Shown: positions 1-8,255 of the stretch, piece by piece
How the letters are laid out: the number at the start of each line of letters is the position of its first letter
How positions within the stretch are numbered: position 1 is the first letter of the stretch
Assembly: GCF_900489465.1 (NCBI RefSeq)
Contig: NZ_UEFQ01000015.1
Span: 248,001-312,000, forward strand
Source of the DNA: Aequorivita sp. CIP111184
GTDB taxonomy: Bacteria > Bacteroidota > Bacteroidia > Flavobacteriales > Flavobacteriaceae
DNA length: 64,000 nt
Reading direction: 5' to 3'
The notes under the pieces: model-generated
Told to the model about the DNA's origin: nothing
What the model saw: the letters and a program-made list of their open reading frames with translations, nothing else
The model's database searches: none
Program-made: the position numbers and the translations under genes

Positions 1-1885
1 CAAATGAAAATGCTTCGAGCCCTATTTCTTTTCCAATAATACGTCCGGGAATATCGTCCACGGGAACATGGATTCCGCCCCAAATTCGGGAAAGACTGCA
101 CTGATCAGAAGCATCTCTATAAGTAGCCCATTGCAGTTGAAAACTTTTGCTGGGACCTTCCTCAAATACCAAAAATTCATTTTTTTCAATATCAAAAGTT
201 CCCATTCCTCCAGGGAAATATTCACTTCCTGTTAGCATCGTCATCACTTCAGCAGCCGCACGGGAAAATGTGGAATGCCCAGAAATATAGCCAGCAAAAG
301 GCGGTGTCACAAAAGAAGGACGCTGATACGGCCACCATTCCGAAGAAAGTATCCACCCCACTCCCGCTTCATCAATATTTGGATTCACAATATGTTCTGG
401 ACCTCGCCAAGTGTAAAGTTTCATTTTGCCCAAATTTTCGTTGAAATTTCCAGCCAATGAATCTCCTTCTTTTATGATTTCAATTCTACCAGAAATAATA
501 GGTAATCCATGAGGACTATAACTTGGTTGATTAGGATCGCTGGATTGCCCTTGGTCGCCCATATAGCGAATGGCACTCACCGGTCGGATAAAATCATAAT
601 AACCTTTTATTCCCCAAGCACTCACAGCCACATCGTGCATCGTGCCGCCCAAAATAAAATAACTTTTAACGTCCCATTCCAAATCAGATAAAATGCGTCC
701 AGAACCTTTAAACTTTTTAACCGTTGACGGATGGTCACTAACATAATTTAGTAAAACAAACCAATGTCCGGGTGGAGTTTCACTATTAGGGCCATCTGCC
801 CAAAATTCAGCCAATGCTCTGGTATAATCGCCTCTATAAACCATTTGTGGTTGATATGGTTCACCAGTAATGCCATTAATTTCCCTACCGTGACTTGGAT
901 CCCCACCTTCTTCAAAATTGTAAAAATTTTTATATTCCTGAAGTGTTTGTGGGTATAAATCCATGCTCAAATTCCCATTGTTTCTTGGTGAAATATCTAG
1001 TTTTACACTATCTGCAGGACTAAGATGCGCACCCCAAGCGGCAGTTAAGGAAAAATTCCATTTATAAGCATCCTCTATTCCCATATCATCTTGAATAAAA
1101 CAAGGTAGTCCCGGATCGTGATATACCCAAAAGTCATAACCTGGAACATTGTAAATAGTCCTATCTTCCTCTTTTAAAGAAAAAGGAGCAACTTTCCCCC
1201 ATTCAGGACTTAAAAAAGGAGGTTGCCCACCAGGAATTGTATGTCCGCTTTGATCAACATAAGCTTCAATTTTTAAAGGTTGCCAATTATTTGGAAATTG
1301 TAAATCAGGATTCCCCGAGATATCCATATTCAGAGGCTCATTTAATGGTTCGTAAAATTCGTTGGTGTAGTTATTTGCCTCATTGGATCCATCCTGTAAT
1401 CCAAATTCAATAATCTTCTGAGCCATATAATTTCCTAAAGCCGCAGGGTTTCCATTGTGATAATTCGTGTCTGAATAATTTTTGTCAAAACCTAAATTAT
1501 CCATTAGAGAATCTATAGAATCCATAATTTCTGAAGCTTCCGGTGAATTTGCAAAACGATGTTGCATCAACCTATAGACACCATAACTAATAGCTTTCTT
1601 TTGTGCATCGGAAGAAGAATCATCGGTTTCAAACCCATCAAATTCACAATTAAAACCATCAACCGTTTTTCCGAGAAAATATGTATCAGCCTGTTCATTA
1701 AAAACCGCCCACATATCATATATAATTACAGAAGAGTGAAATAAGTTTCTCGCGTGAATGGTAGGGCGTGCATAATCATTTCTAATACCGTTTAAAACCT
1801 CTTCATTCCATTGGCGCGCAACAGATTGGGAAAATAGTGTACCCGACAGCGAGAAGAAAAAGATTAAAAGTAATTTTCGAAACAT
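1..1885 (-). CDS. Vanadium-dependent haloperoxidase / PAP2-superfamily secreted protein, C-terminus cut by window edge
   Basis: The frame is open from ATG at 1885 to the left edge (628 codons seen). The N-terminus (MFRKLLLIFFFSLSGTLFSQ) is a signal peptide, so the product is exported. All three vanadate/phosphate-binding signatures of the PAP2/haloperoxidase superfamily are present in order: KX6RP (K427 to R434), SGH (S535-G536-H537) and SRX5HX3D (R600, H606, D610). These residues bind vanadate or phosphate in known members, with the last histidine forming the covalent bond. Flavobacterial homologues are usually annotated as haloperoxidases, but the family also contains acid phosphatases, so halide oxidation is inferred. 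A TAAATTTG box at 1891-1898 fits a Bacteroidota -7 element, which would give a very short leader. The gene is divergent from kynU and probably unrelated to the kynurenine genes. Confidence 0.85.
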   Translation of the reverse strand, partial: MFRKLLLIFFFSLSGTLFSQSVARQWNEEVLNGIRNDYARPTIHARNLFHSSVIIYDMWAVFNEQADTYFLGKTVDGFNCEFDGFETDDSSSDAQKKAISYGVYRLMQHRFANSPEASEIMDSIDSLMDNLGFDKNYSDTNYHNGNPAALGNYMAQKIIEFGLQDGSNEANNYTNEFYEPLNEPLNMDISGNPDLQFPNNWQPLKIEAYVDQSGHTIPGGQPPFLSPEWGKVAPFSLKEEDRTIYNVPGYDFWVYHDPGLPCFIQDDMGIEDAYKWNFSLTAAWGAHLSPADSVKLDISPRNNGNLSMDLYPQTLQEYKNFYNFEEGGDPSHGREINGITGEPYQPQMVYRGDYTRALAEFWADGPNSETPPGHWFVLLNYVSDHPSTVKKFKGSGRILSDLEWDVKSYFILGGTMHDVAVSAWGIKGYYDFIRPVSAIRYMGDQGQSSDPNQPSYSPHGLPIISGRIEIIKEGDSLAGNFNENLGKMKLYTWRGPEHIVNPNIDEAGVGWILSSEWWPYQRPSFVTPPFAGYISGHSTFSRAAAEVMTMLTGSEYFPGGMGTFDIEKNEFLVFEEGPSKSFQLQWATYRDASDQCSLSRIWGGIHVPVDDIPGRIIGKEIGLEAFSF

Positions 1886-2001
1886 CGATTCAAATTTAAT
1901 ACTCAGTATCCAACAACTCAGAAGTTTGGATATGGTGCTACAAATTAAACGAATATTAATTCCTATTTTTGTGAAAAGGCGAAAATATTTAACTCACCCG
2001 C

Positions 2002-3267
2002 ATGTTCCAAAACACTTTAGATTACGCAAAAAAACAAGATGCCAAGGATTCATTGGCATCATTCAGAAATAAATTCCACATTCCAAAAAACGATAATGGC
2101 GAGGAACTGGTCTATCTCTGCGGAAATTCGCTCGGTTTGCAACCAAAAATAACTTCCGAATATATTCAGGAAGTTTTGGCAGGTTGGGCGAAATATGGGG
2201 TAGAAGGTCACGTTGAAGGAAAACACCCTTGGCTCCCCTATCACGAATTTTTAGCAGAAAATATGGCGAAAATTGTGGGTGCGAAACCTTCGGAAGTGGT
2301 TGTAATGAATACACTTACAACTAACCTTCACTTAATGATGGTTTCGTTTTATCAGCCCACAAAAACCAAATATAAAATTGTGGTTGAAAGCGACGCATTT
2401 CCTTCTGATAAGTATGCAGTGGAAAGTCAACTGAAATTTCACGGAATAGATCCAAAAGAGGGTTTAATTCTGTGGAAACCTAGAAAAGGTGAAGAACTTT
2501 GCCGTTTTGAAGATCTAGAAGAAATAATGAAAAATCACGGAGACGAAATTGCTTTGTTGATGATTGGTAGCACTAATTATTACACGGGGCAATCATTTCC
2601 GCTTAAAAAAATTACAGAACTCGGACACAGCTACAATTGCACGGTAGGTTTTGATTTGGCTCATGGCGCTGGCAATATTCAGCCAAATCTGCATGAAACT
2701 GGAGCCGATTTCGCCGTTTGGTGTACCTACAAATATTTAAATAGCGGACCCGGAAGTTTGGGCGGTTGTTTCGTTCACGAACGTCATGAAAACAATGAAA
2801 AACTAAATCGTTTTGCAGGTTGGTGGGGACATAATAAGAAAACACGCTTCAATATGCGCCATGAATTTGATGCACTACCCGGCGCTGAAGGCTGGCAACT
2901 CAGCAATCCGCCAATACTTTCAATGGCGGCTATTCGTGCATCATTGGATACTTTTGCCGAAGCAGGTTTTGAAAACCTTCGAAAAAAATCTGAAAAACTT
3001 ACAGGTTACTTGGAATTTCTATTGGACGAAATGAAAAACGATTCAATTAAAATTATAACACCACGAAATCCTGCAGAACGCGGCTGCCAACTTTCAATTC
3101 AGGTGAAGAATGCAGATAAAAATTTACACACAAAACTTACTGAAGCTGGTGTAATAAGCGATTGGCGCGAGCCTGATGTAATTCGTGTTGCCCCTGCCCC
3201 ACTTTACAATAGTTTTGAAGATGTTTTTAAATTTTCAGAAAAATTAAAAAATGTATTGACTGTTTAA
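2002..3267 (+). CDS. kynU: Kynureninase
   Basis: The product (421 aa, normal length for the family) is a cytoplasmic PLP enzyme that cleaves 3-hydroxykynurenine or kynurenine to 3-hydroxyanthranilate or anthranilate plus alanine. Visible marks are the NSLG segment near residue 42, the FDLAHGAG block (217-224) that contacts PLP, and WCTYKYLNSGPG with the probable Schiff-base lysine K244. The start at 2002 is the only good ATG, and a TATTTTTG box (1964-1971) lies just upstream. It is the first gene of a plus-strand cluster holding kmo, the aminomuconate enzymes and ACMS decarboxylase, so its main substrate is most likely 3-hydroxykynurenine. Confidence 0.96.
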   Translation: MFQNTLDYAKKQDAKDSLASFRNKFHIPKNDNGEELVYLCGNSLGLQPKITSEYIQEVLAGWAKYGVEGHVEGKHPWLPYHEFLAENMAKIVGAKPSEVVVMNTLTTNLHLMMVSFYQPTKTKYKIVVESDAFPSDKYAVESQLKFHGIDPKEGLILWKPRKGEELCRFEDLEEIMKNHGDEIALLMIGSTNYYTGQSFPLKKITELGHSYNCTVGFDLAHGAGNIQPNLHETGADFAVWCTYKYLNSGPGSLGGCFVHERHENNEKLNRFAGWWGHNKKTRFNMRHEFDALPGAEGWQLSNPPILSMAAIRASLDTFAEAGFENLRKKSEKLTGYLEFLLDEMKNDSIKIITPRNPAERGCQLSIQVKNADKNLHTKLTEAGVISDWREPDVIRVAPAPLYNSFEDVFKFSEKLKNVLTV

Positions 3268-3276
3268 AACTATTAA

Positions 3277-3933
3277 ATGGAACTAGAAAAATTCACTCAA
3301 ATCTTAATATTGATCCACGCAGGGTTTGGAGGAATTGCACTATTATTTGGGTTTTTCGCCTTAGTTTCAAAAAAGGGCGGTAAAATTCATAAAAAATCAG
3401 GAATCATTTTTTATTTTACAATGTTGGCTTCAGCAATAGTTGCGTTATTAATTTCTGTTTTGCCAAAACACCATAGTCCATTTCTGTTTTCAATAGGAAT
3501 TTTCAGTATTTATTTTTTACTTATCGGTTACAGAAGTCTCCGTTTTAAAAGAAGAAATGTAAAATTGAAAATTGAAAAAATAATTTCCTGGATAATGGTT
3601 ATTGTTGGTTTCGGGATGATTCTTTATCCCCTATTGGAAAAAGGTGTAATAAATATTGTACTCACGGTTTTTGGACTAACGGGTTTAATTTTCGCTTTAA
3701 GAAACCTAAGAATGTACCAAAATATTGAAAAGCTGCACAAGAATTGGCTAAAATTACATTTGGGAAATATGACAGGTGGCTACATTGCTGCAGTTACGGC
3801 CTTTGTAGTTGTAAATGATATTTTTCCCAGTTATTACGGTTGGTTTATTCCCGGAATCATTGGCGGAACTTATATAATATATTGGATTAGAAAACTGAAC
3901 AAAGGAAACACTCCTAAAATAGTTGCAAACTAA
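3277..3933 (+). CDS. DUF2306-like multi-pass membrane protein
   Basis: The product (218 aa) has about six to seven hydrophobic segments, starting at residues 8-30, 42-63 and 67-90. The N-terminal pattern, with a His-Ala-Gly turn in helix 1 and a KIHKKSG loop before helix 2, resembles DUF2306 predicted membrane proteins. Function is unknown. The gene starts 9 bases after the kynU stop, and its own stop lies 1 base before the kmo ATG, so it is embedded in the kynurenine transcription unit. A role in uptake or export of a tryptophan-pathway metabolite is possible from context only; no transporter motif is visible. Confidence 0.7.
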   Translation: MELEKFTQILILIHAGFGGIALLFGFFALVSKKGGKIHKKSGIIFYFTMLASAIVALLISVLPKHHSPFLFSIGIFSIYFLLIGYRSLRFKRRNVKLKIEKIISWIMVIVGFGMILYPLLEKGVINIVLTVFGLTGLIFALRNLRMYQNIEKLHKNWLKLHLGNMTGGYIAAVTAFVVVNDIFPSYYGWFIPGIIGGTYIIYWIRKLNKGNTPKIVAN

Positions 3934-3934
3934 A

Positions 3935-5341
3935 ATGACAAATAAAAAAAATATACTTATAATCGGCGCCGGCCTATGTGGAAGCCTACTGGCATTGCGA
4001 ATGGCACAACGGGGTTTTGAAGTAACTCTTGTAGAAAAACGACCCGATTTGCGAAAAATTACCCAAGATGCTGGACGTTCCATAAACTTAGCTTTGAGTG
4101 ATCGCGGTCTGCGAGGTTTGAGACTTGCAGGTGTTGAGGAACAAGCAAAAAAACAGTGCATTCCAATGAACGGGCGCATGATTCACGATAAAGCTGGAAA
4201 CACTTTTTTGAGTCCGTACAGCGGTAGAAAAGACGAATACATAAATTCCATTTCTCGCCCGGGATTAAATATGTTGCTTTTGGACGAAGCCGAAAAATTG
4301 CCGAACGTGCAACTCATTTTTAATCACGCTTGCGAGGATGTTGATTTGGAAAATGCTTCGGCTACTTTTAAGGATTTCAATTCAAAAAAAGAAATCACCA
4401 TTACGGCAGATGTAATTTTCGGAACCGACGGTGCTGGTTCGGTGGTTCGCAAAAGTATGTTTGATAGCCATAAATTTCTCTTCAGTTTTTCGCAGCAATG
4501 GCTTAGCCACGGTTATAAAGAATTGGAAATTCCAGCTACAGAAAATGGTGGATACCGAACCTATAAAAATGCTTTACACATTTGGCCACGAGGCGAAGAT
4601 ATGTTGATTGCACTGCCAAATCTCGATGGAAGTTTCACCGTGACGCTTTTTCTTCCGTATGAAAACAGCGATTACTGTTTCGCAAATTTGACAACACCCG
4701 AAATGGTTCACGAATATTTCAACAAAGAATTTCCGGATGTTGTAGAAATGATTCCAAACCTTTCGGAAGAATTTTTCAATAACCCAACAGGACCACTCGG
4801 CACTGTAAAATGTTCACCTTGGAATGCTTACAACAAAGTGCTTCTTTTGGGTGATGCAGCGCACGCCATCGTTCCATTTTACGGACAAGGAATGAATGCC
4901 TCTTTTGAAGACGTAGTTGTTTTTGATGAAATTCTTGAGAATTATAATTCTGAAGAGAAAAAGGATTGGAGCAAAATTTTCAAGGAATACGAAAACATTC
5001 GTAAAAAAGATACCGATGCTATTGCCGATTTGGCAGTGGATAATTTTCACGAAATGAAAGAACACACCGCAATGGAAATCTTTCAGAAAAAGCGAAAATT
5101 GGAAACCGCTTTCGAAGCAGAATTCCCCCAAGATTATTACAGCAAATATTCTTTGGTTACCTTTAAGGAATCAATCCCCTATTCCGAAGCAATGAAACGC
5201 GGAAGGGCACAGGACAAAGCGATTTTAAATCTTTTGGACGACGGAAAAATCACCGAAAAAATGTCTTTAAAAGATAAACTGGAATTGGTTAAAAAAGAAA
5301 CCGAAGCCATCCTTCACGATAACGAAGTGGCGTTTGGGTAA
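3935..5341 (+). CDS. kmo: Kynurenine 3-monooxygenase
   Basis: The product (468 aa) is an FAD-dependent aromatic hydroxylase that converts kynurenine to 3-hydroxykynurenine with NADPH and O2. The Rossmann motif GAGLCG is at residues 11-16, followed by an acidic strand end in VTLVEKR. The family block SINLALSDRGLRGLR and the flavin ribityl-binding LGDAAHAIVPFYGQG (G306-D307) are present. I chose ATG 3935 over an in-frame TTG at 3923, because the TTG lies inside the preceding stop region and would add only four residues. Spacing of 1 base from the upstream stop suggests translational coupling. Bacterial KMOs like this one can lack the C-terminal membrane anchor of the eukaryotic enzyme; no clear helix is seen at this end. 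Confidence 0.96.
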   Translation: MTNKKNILIIGAGLCGSLLALRMAQRGFEVTLVEKRPDLRKITQDAGRSINLALSDRGLRGLRLAGVEEQAKKQCIPMNGRMIHDKAGNTFLSPYSGRKDEYINSISRPGLNMLLLDEAEKLPNVQLIFNHACEDVDLENASATFKDFNSKKEITITADVIFGTDGAGSVVRKSMFDSHKFLFSFSQQWLSHGYKELEIPATENGGYRTYKNALHIWPRGEDMLIALPNLDGSFTVTLFLPYENSDYCFANLTTPEMVHEYFNKEFPDVVEMIPNLSEEFFNNPTGPLGTVKCSPWNAYNKVLLLGDAAHAIVPFYGQGMNASFEDVVVFDEILENYNSEEKKDWSKIFKEYENIRKKDTDAIADLAVDNFHEMKEHTAMEIFQKKRKLETAFEAEFPQDYYSKYSLVTFKESIPYSEAMKRGRAQDKAILNLLDDGKITEKMSLKDKLELVKKETEAILHDNEVAFG

Positions 5342-5353
5342 ATAATTGTCTCC

Positions 5354-5423
5354 TCGAGCGCAGTCGAGAGGTCAATGTTCAGCAAAATTCTGATATAAAA
5401 GAATGGGTCTCGACTGCGCTCGA
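5354..5423. repeat. Inverted repeat, dispersed GAGCGCAGTCGA family, copy 1
   Basis: Two perfect 16-base arms, 5354-5369 (TCGAGCGCAGTCGAGA) and 5408-5423 (its reverse complement), flank a 38-base spacer and fill the gap between kmo and the RidA gene. The core GAGCGCAGTCGA is shared with the second copy at 7362-7434. It could form a hairpin in the transcript, but there is no T-tract after it, so it is not a typical terminator. It looks like a small non-autonomous palindromic element. Confidence 0.8.
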
Positions 5424-5439
5424 ACAAAACATTTAATTT

Positions 5440-5868
5440 ATGAGCAATAAAAGCACTTTAGTAGAAGGAAAAGCAACGCCTCGCGGCGCATACCCACACG
5501 TAAAACGTGTGGGCGATTTTATATTTATTAGCGGAACAAGTTCACGTTTGCCAGACAATACCTTTGCAGGAGTTCACAAAGTGGACGAAATGGGTACGAT
5601 GCATTTTGACGTGAGGGAACAAACCCGCGCCGTGTTGGAAAACATAAAAGATTACCTCGCCACAGAAGGCGCCACGATGGCTGATGTGGTTGATGTAACC
5701 AGCTTTTTGGTAAATATGAATGACTTTGCAGGTTACAATGAAGTGTATGCAGAATACTTCAATAAAGAAACGGGGCCTGCGAGAACTACCGTTGCCGTTC
5801 ATCAATTGCCGCATCCGTATTTGGTGGTGGAGATTAAGGCGATGGCTTATAAACCAATAAACAATTAG
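5440..5868 (+). CDS. RidA-family 2-aminomuconate deaminase
   Basis: The product (142 aa) belongs to the YjgF/RidA fold and matches the 2-aminomuconate deaminase subgroup (AmnD/NbaF): a [20 protein letters not shown] opening, [13 protein letters not shown] in the middle, and [12 protein letters not shown] with the carboxylate-binding arginine R115. Known members deaminate 2-aminomuconate to 2-oxohex-3-enedioate (4-oxalocrotonate), in the cytoplasm. The assignment is strengthened by the neighbouring 2-aminomuconate-semialdehyde dehydrogenase and ACMS decarboxylase. Ordinary RidA imine deaminase activity cannot be ruled out from sequence. Confidence 0.9.
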   Translation: MSNKSTLVEGKATPRGAYPHVKRVGDFIFISGTSSRLPDNTFAGVHKVDEMGTMHFDVREQTRAVLENIKDYLATEGATMADVVDVTSFLVNMNDFAGYNEVYAEYFNKETGPARTTVAVHQLPHPYLVVEIKAMAYKPINN

Positions 5869-5892
5869 CTATAACCATAATACAAGGAGATA

Positions 5893-5906
5893 CCCGCCTT
5901 CGCGGG
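5893..5906. repeat. Short CCCGC-CTTC-GCGGG hairpin ahead of the aldehyde dehydrogenase gene
   Basis: A 5-bp GC-rich stem (5893-5897 with 5902-5906) closes a CTTC loop and ends seven bases before the start codon at 5914. In an AT-rich genome this stands out. A similar small hairpin follows pnp at 63584. It sits where the ribosome-binding region would be, so it could affect initiation, or it may be a dispersed palindrome. Confidence 0.55.
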
Positions 5907-5913
5907 CATTATT

Positions 5914-7359
5914 ATGCAAAAAATCCTAAATTACATAAACGGCGAATACGTTGAACCAATTTCAAAAAAATGGTTGGATAATTACAATCCTTCCAATGGG
6001 GAAGTTTATTCGCAGATAGCAAATTCAAATCAGGAAGATATTGAAAACGCATATCAAGCTGCAAAAGAAGCCTTCCCAAAATGGAGCAATACAACCATAG
6101 ACGAACGCAGCCGAATTCTTTTAAAAATTGCAGATTTAATTGAAGAAAAATTAATTGAATTGGCCGAAGCAGAAGCTAAAGACAACGGCAAACCTTTGAG
6201 TTTAGCTTTGGCCGTTGATATTCCGCGTGCTTCCGCAAACTTTCGCTTTTTTGGAAATGCAATAACACAATTCGCCAGTGAAGCGCACGAAAGTGTAGGT
6301 TTGAATACGATTAATTTCACATTGCGCCAACCTATTGGGGTGGTTGGTTGTATTTCGCCTTGGAATCTTCCTTTGTATTTGTTCACTTGGAAAATCGCCC
6401 CGGCAATCGCAGCTGGAAATACCGTGGTCGCAAAACCTAGCGAAATTACACCACTCACCGCTTTTCTTTTAGGTGAAATCTGTAACGAAGCAGGCTTGCC
6501 AAAAGGAGTTTTAAACATCGTTCACGGCACTGGACCTTCCGCAGGGCAAGCGATTATTGAACATAAAAAAATTAAAGCCATTTCTTTTACCGGCGGCACT
6601 AAAACGGGTGAAAACATTGCTCGAACCGCAGCACCCATGTTTAAAAAATTGTCTTTGGAACTGGGTGGAAAAAACCCGAATCTCATTTTTGCAGATTGCA
6701 ATTATGAAAAAATGCTGGAAGTTACCGTACGGTCATCCTTCGCAAACCAAGGTCAGATTTGCCTTTGCGGAAGCAGAATTTTTGTTGAAAAACCGATCTA
6801 CGAAAAATTCAAAAAAGATTTTGTTGAAAAAGTAAAGCAATTGACAATCGGAAATCCGTTTGATGCACAAACAAATATTGGAGCTTTGGTTTCAAAACCA
6901 CATTTGGAAAAAGTAGAATCATACATTAAAATCGCTGAAAAAGAAGGCGGAAAAATTCTGTGCGGCGGAAACCGGGTAATAGTAAAAGGTTTAGAAAATG
7001 GCTATTATTTGGAACCTACGGTCATAGAAGTTTTTGACGATCAATGCCGTGTAAATCAGGAAGAGATCTTCGGACCCGTAGTAACAATTATGCCTTTTGA
7101 AACCGAAGAAGAAGCATTGCAAATGGCTAACTCTGTCAAATACGGCTTATCTTCCACGCTGTGGACTTCAGATTTAAACCGCACGATGCGCATTTCAAAA
7201 GAAATTGAAGCGGGAATTGTTTGGGTAAACACGTGGCTTAACCGAGATTTGCGAACTCCCTTCGGCGGAATGAAAGACAGTGGCGTGGGACGCGAAGGTG
7301 GTTTTGAAGCACTTCGATTTTTTACGGAGGCGAAGAATGTGTGTATTAAGTATGAATAA
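5914..7359 (+). CDS. 2-aminomuconate 6-semialdehyde dehydrogenase (aldehyde dehydrogenase family)
   Basis: The product (481 aa) is an NAD-dependent aldehyde dehydrogenase. It shows ISPWNLPLYLFTWKIAPA, the cofactor-binding SFTGGTKTGENIA, the general base E249 in LELGGKN and the nucleophile C283 in GQICLCG. The family subgroup (AmnC/NbaE, 2-hydroxymuconic or 2-aminomuconic semialdehyde dehydrogenases) is chosen from overall similarity and from context between the RidA-type deaminase and ACMS decarboxylase. It would oxidise 2-aminomuconate semialdehyde to 2-aminomuconate. A GC-rich mini-hairpin precedes the start and an inverted repeat follows the stop. Confidence 0.92.
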   Translation: MQKILNYINGEYVEPISKKWLDNYNPSNGEVYSQIANSNQEDIENAYQAAKEAFPKWSNTTIDERSRILLKIADLIEEKLIELAEAEAKDNGKPLSLALAVDIPRASANFRFFGNAITQFASEAHESVGLNTINFTLRQPIGVVGCISPWNLPLYLFTWKIAPAIAAGNTVVAKPSEITPLTAFLLGEICNEAGLPKGVLNIVHGTGPSAGQAIIEHKKIKAISFTGGTKTGENIARTAAPMFKKLSLELGGKNPNLIFADCNYEKMLEVTVRSSFANQGQICLCGSRIFVEKPIYEKFKKDFVEKVKQLTIGNPFDAQTNIGALVSKPHLEKVESYIKIAEKEGGKILCGGNRVIVKGLENGYYLEPTVIEVFDDQCRVNQEEIFGPVVTIMPFETEEEALQMANSVKYGLSSTLWTSDLNRTMRISKEIEAGIVWVNTWLNRDLRTPFGGMKDSGVGREGGFEALRFFTEAKNVCIKYE

Positions 7360-7361
7360 AA

Positions 7362-7434
7362 TGTCAGGCTGAGCGCAGTCGAAGCCCGATTGAAATTGTA
7401 ACATAAAAGCCCTTCGACTGCGCTCAGGGTGACA
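7362..7434. repeat. Inverted repeat, dispersed GAGCGCAGTCGA family, copy 2
   Basis: Two 23-base arms, 7362-7384 and 7412-7434, are reverse complements with two mismatches and surround a 27-base spacer. They fill most of the gap between the aldehyde dehydrogenase and SDR genes. The core GAGCGCAGTCGA is the same as in copy 1 (5354-5423), but the flanking bases differ (CTGAGCG against CTCGAGCG), so the copies are relatives rather than recent duplicates. Confidence 0.85.
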
Positions 7435-7445
7435 ATAAAAATATT

Positions 7446-8231
7446 ATGAATTTAGATTTAACAAATAAAAATGCCCTAGTCTGTGGAAGCACAGCGGGAA
7501 TAGGAAAAGCAACAGCAATTCAACTTGCAAAACTTGGTGCAACTGTGACTTTGGTAGCCCGCGATGGAGAAAAGCTGAAAGAAACTTTAATTGAACTTGC
7601 ACATGACAAAGGTCAAAAACACAACTATTTTGTGGCAGATTTTACCAATCCGCAGCAATTGAAAGACAAAGTGGAAGTTGCGGTTTCTAGCAAAATCTTT
7701 CACATTTTGGTTAACAATACTGGCGGCCCAAAAGGCGGACCTATTTTTTCAGCAGCAACAGAGGAATTTGAAAAAGCGTTTTCAATGCATTTAATTTGCA
7801 ACCAGATTTTGGTGCAAGCCGTTGTTCCGGGAATGAAAGAAGCAGATTATGGCAGGATTATCAATATAATTTCAACTTCAGTAAAACAACCAATTGACGG
7901 CTTGGGCGTGAGTAATACCATTCGCGGTGCGGTTGCGAGTTGGAGCAAAACGCTGGCTAATGAATTAGGTCAATTCGGAATAACAGTAAACAACGTTTTA
8001 CCAGGTTTTACAGCTACCGATAGACTTGAAGACATTGTTGGCAACGCTGCAAAACGCATGAATAAAACCGAAAAGGAAGCGAGCGAGTTTATGAAAAGCC
8101 TTGTTCCTGCAAGACGTTTTGCCCAACCAGGAGAAATTGCCAACGCCGTTGCATTTCTTGCAAGTGAAGCCGCCAGCTACATCAACGGAATTAATCTTCC
8201 AGTGGATGGTGGACGCACCAAAAGTTTGTAA
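7446..8231 (+). CDS. Atypical short-chain dehydrogenase/reductase (SDR) in the kynurenine cluster
   Basis: The product (261 aa) has the SDR Rossmann fold: the cofactor loop GSTAGIGKA near residue 14, NNTGGP in place of NNAG, the ISTS segment (S143 to S145) and the C-terminal VDGGRT. At the position of the catalytic YxxxK it has S156-N-T-I-R160, so both the tyrosine and the lysine are replaced. Similar divergent SDRs exist, usually annotated as FabG-like. It may use a different proton relay or act on an unusual substrate. Its position between the aminomuconate enzymes and ACMS decarboxylase suggests a role late in the same pathway, but the reaction is unknown. Confidence 0.85.
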   Translation: MNLDLTNKNALVCGSTAGIGKATAIQLAKLGATVTLVARDGEKLKETLIELAHDKGQKHNYFVADFTNPQQLKDKVEVAVSSKIFHILVNNTGGPKGGPIFSAATEEFEKAFSMHLICNQILVQAVVPGMKEADYGRIINIISTSVKQPIDGLGVSNTIRGAVASWSKTLANELGQFGITVNNVLPGFTATDRLEDIVGNAAKRMNKTEKEASEFMKSLVPARRFAQPGEIANAVAFLASEAASYINGINLPVDGGRTKSL

Positions 8232-8255
8232 CTTTAACAATCCTAAAATTTTCTT

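Noticed and set aside
6054-6518. A 154-codon minus-strand frame inside the aldehyde dehydrogenase gene
   Set aside because: It is an antisense shadow of a conserved enzyme with intact active-site motifs.
5354-7434. The two inverted repeats as a CRISPR array or as transcription terminators
   Set aside because: There are only two palindromic copies with genes between them, no regular spacers, no cas genes, and no T-tract after the stems.
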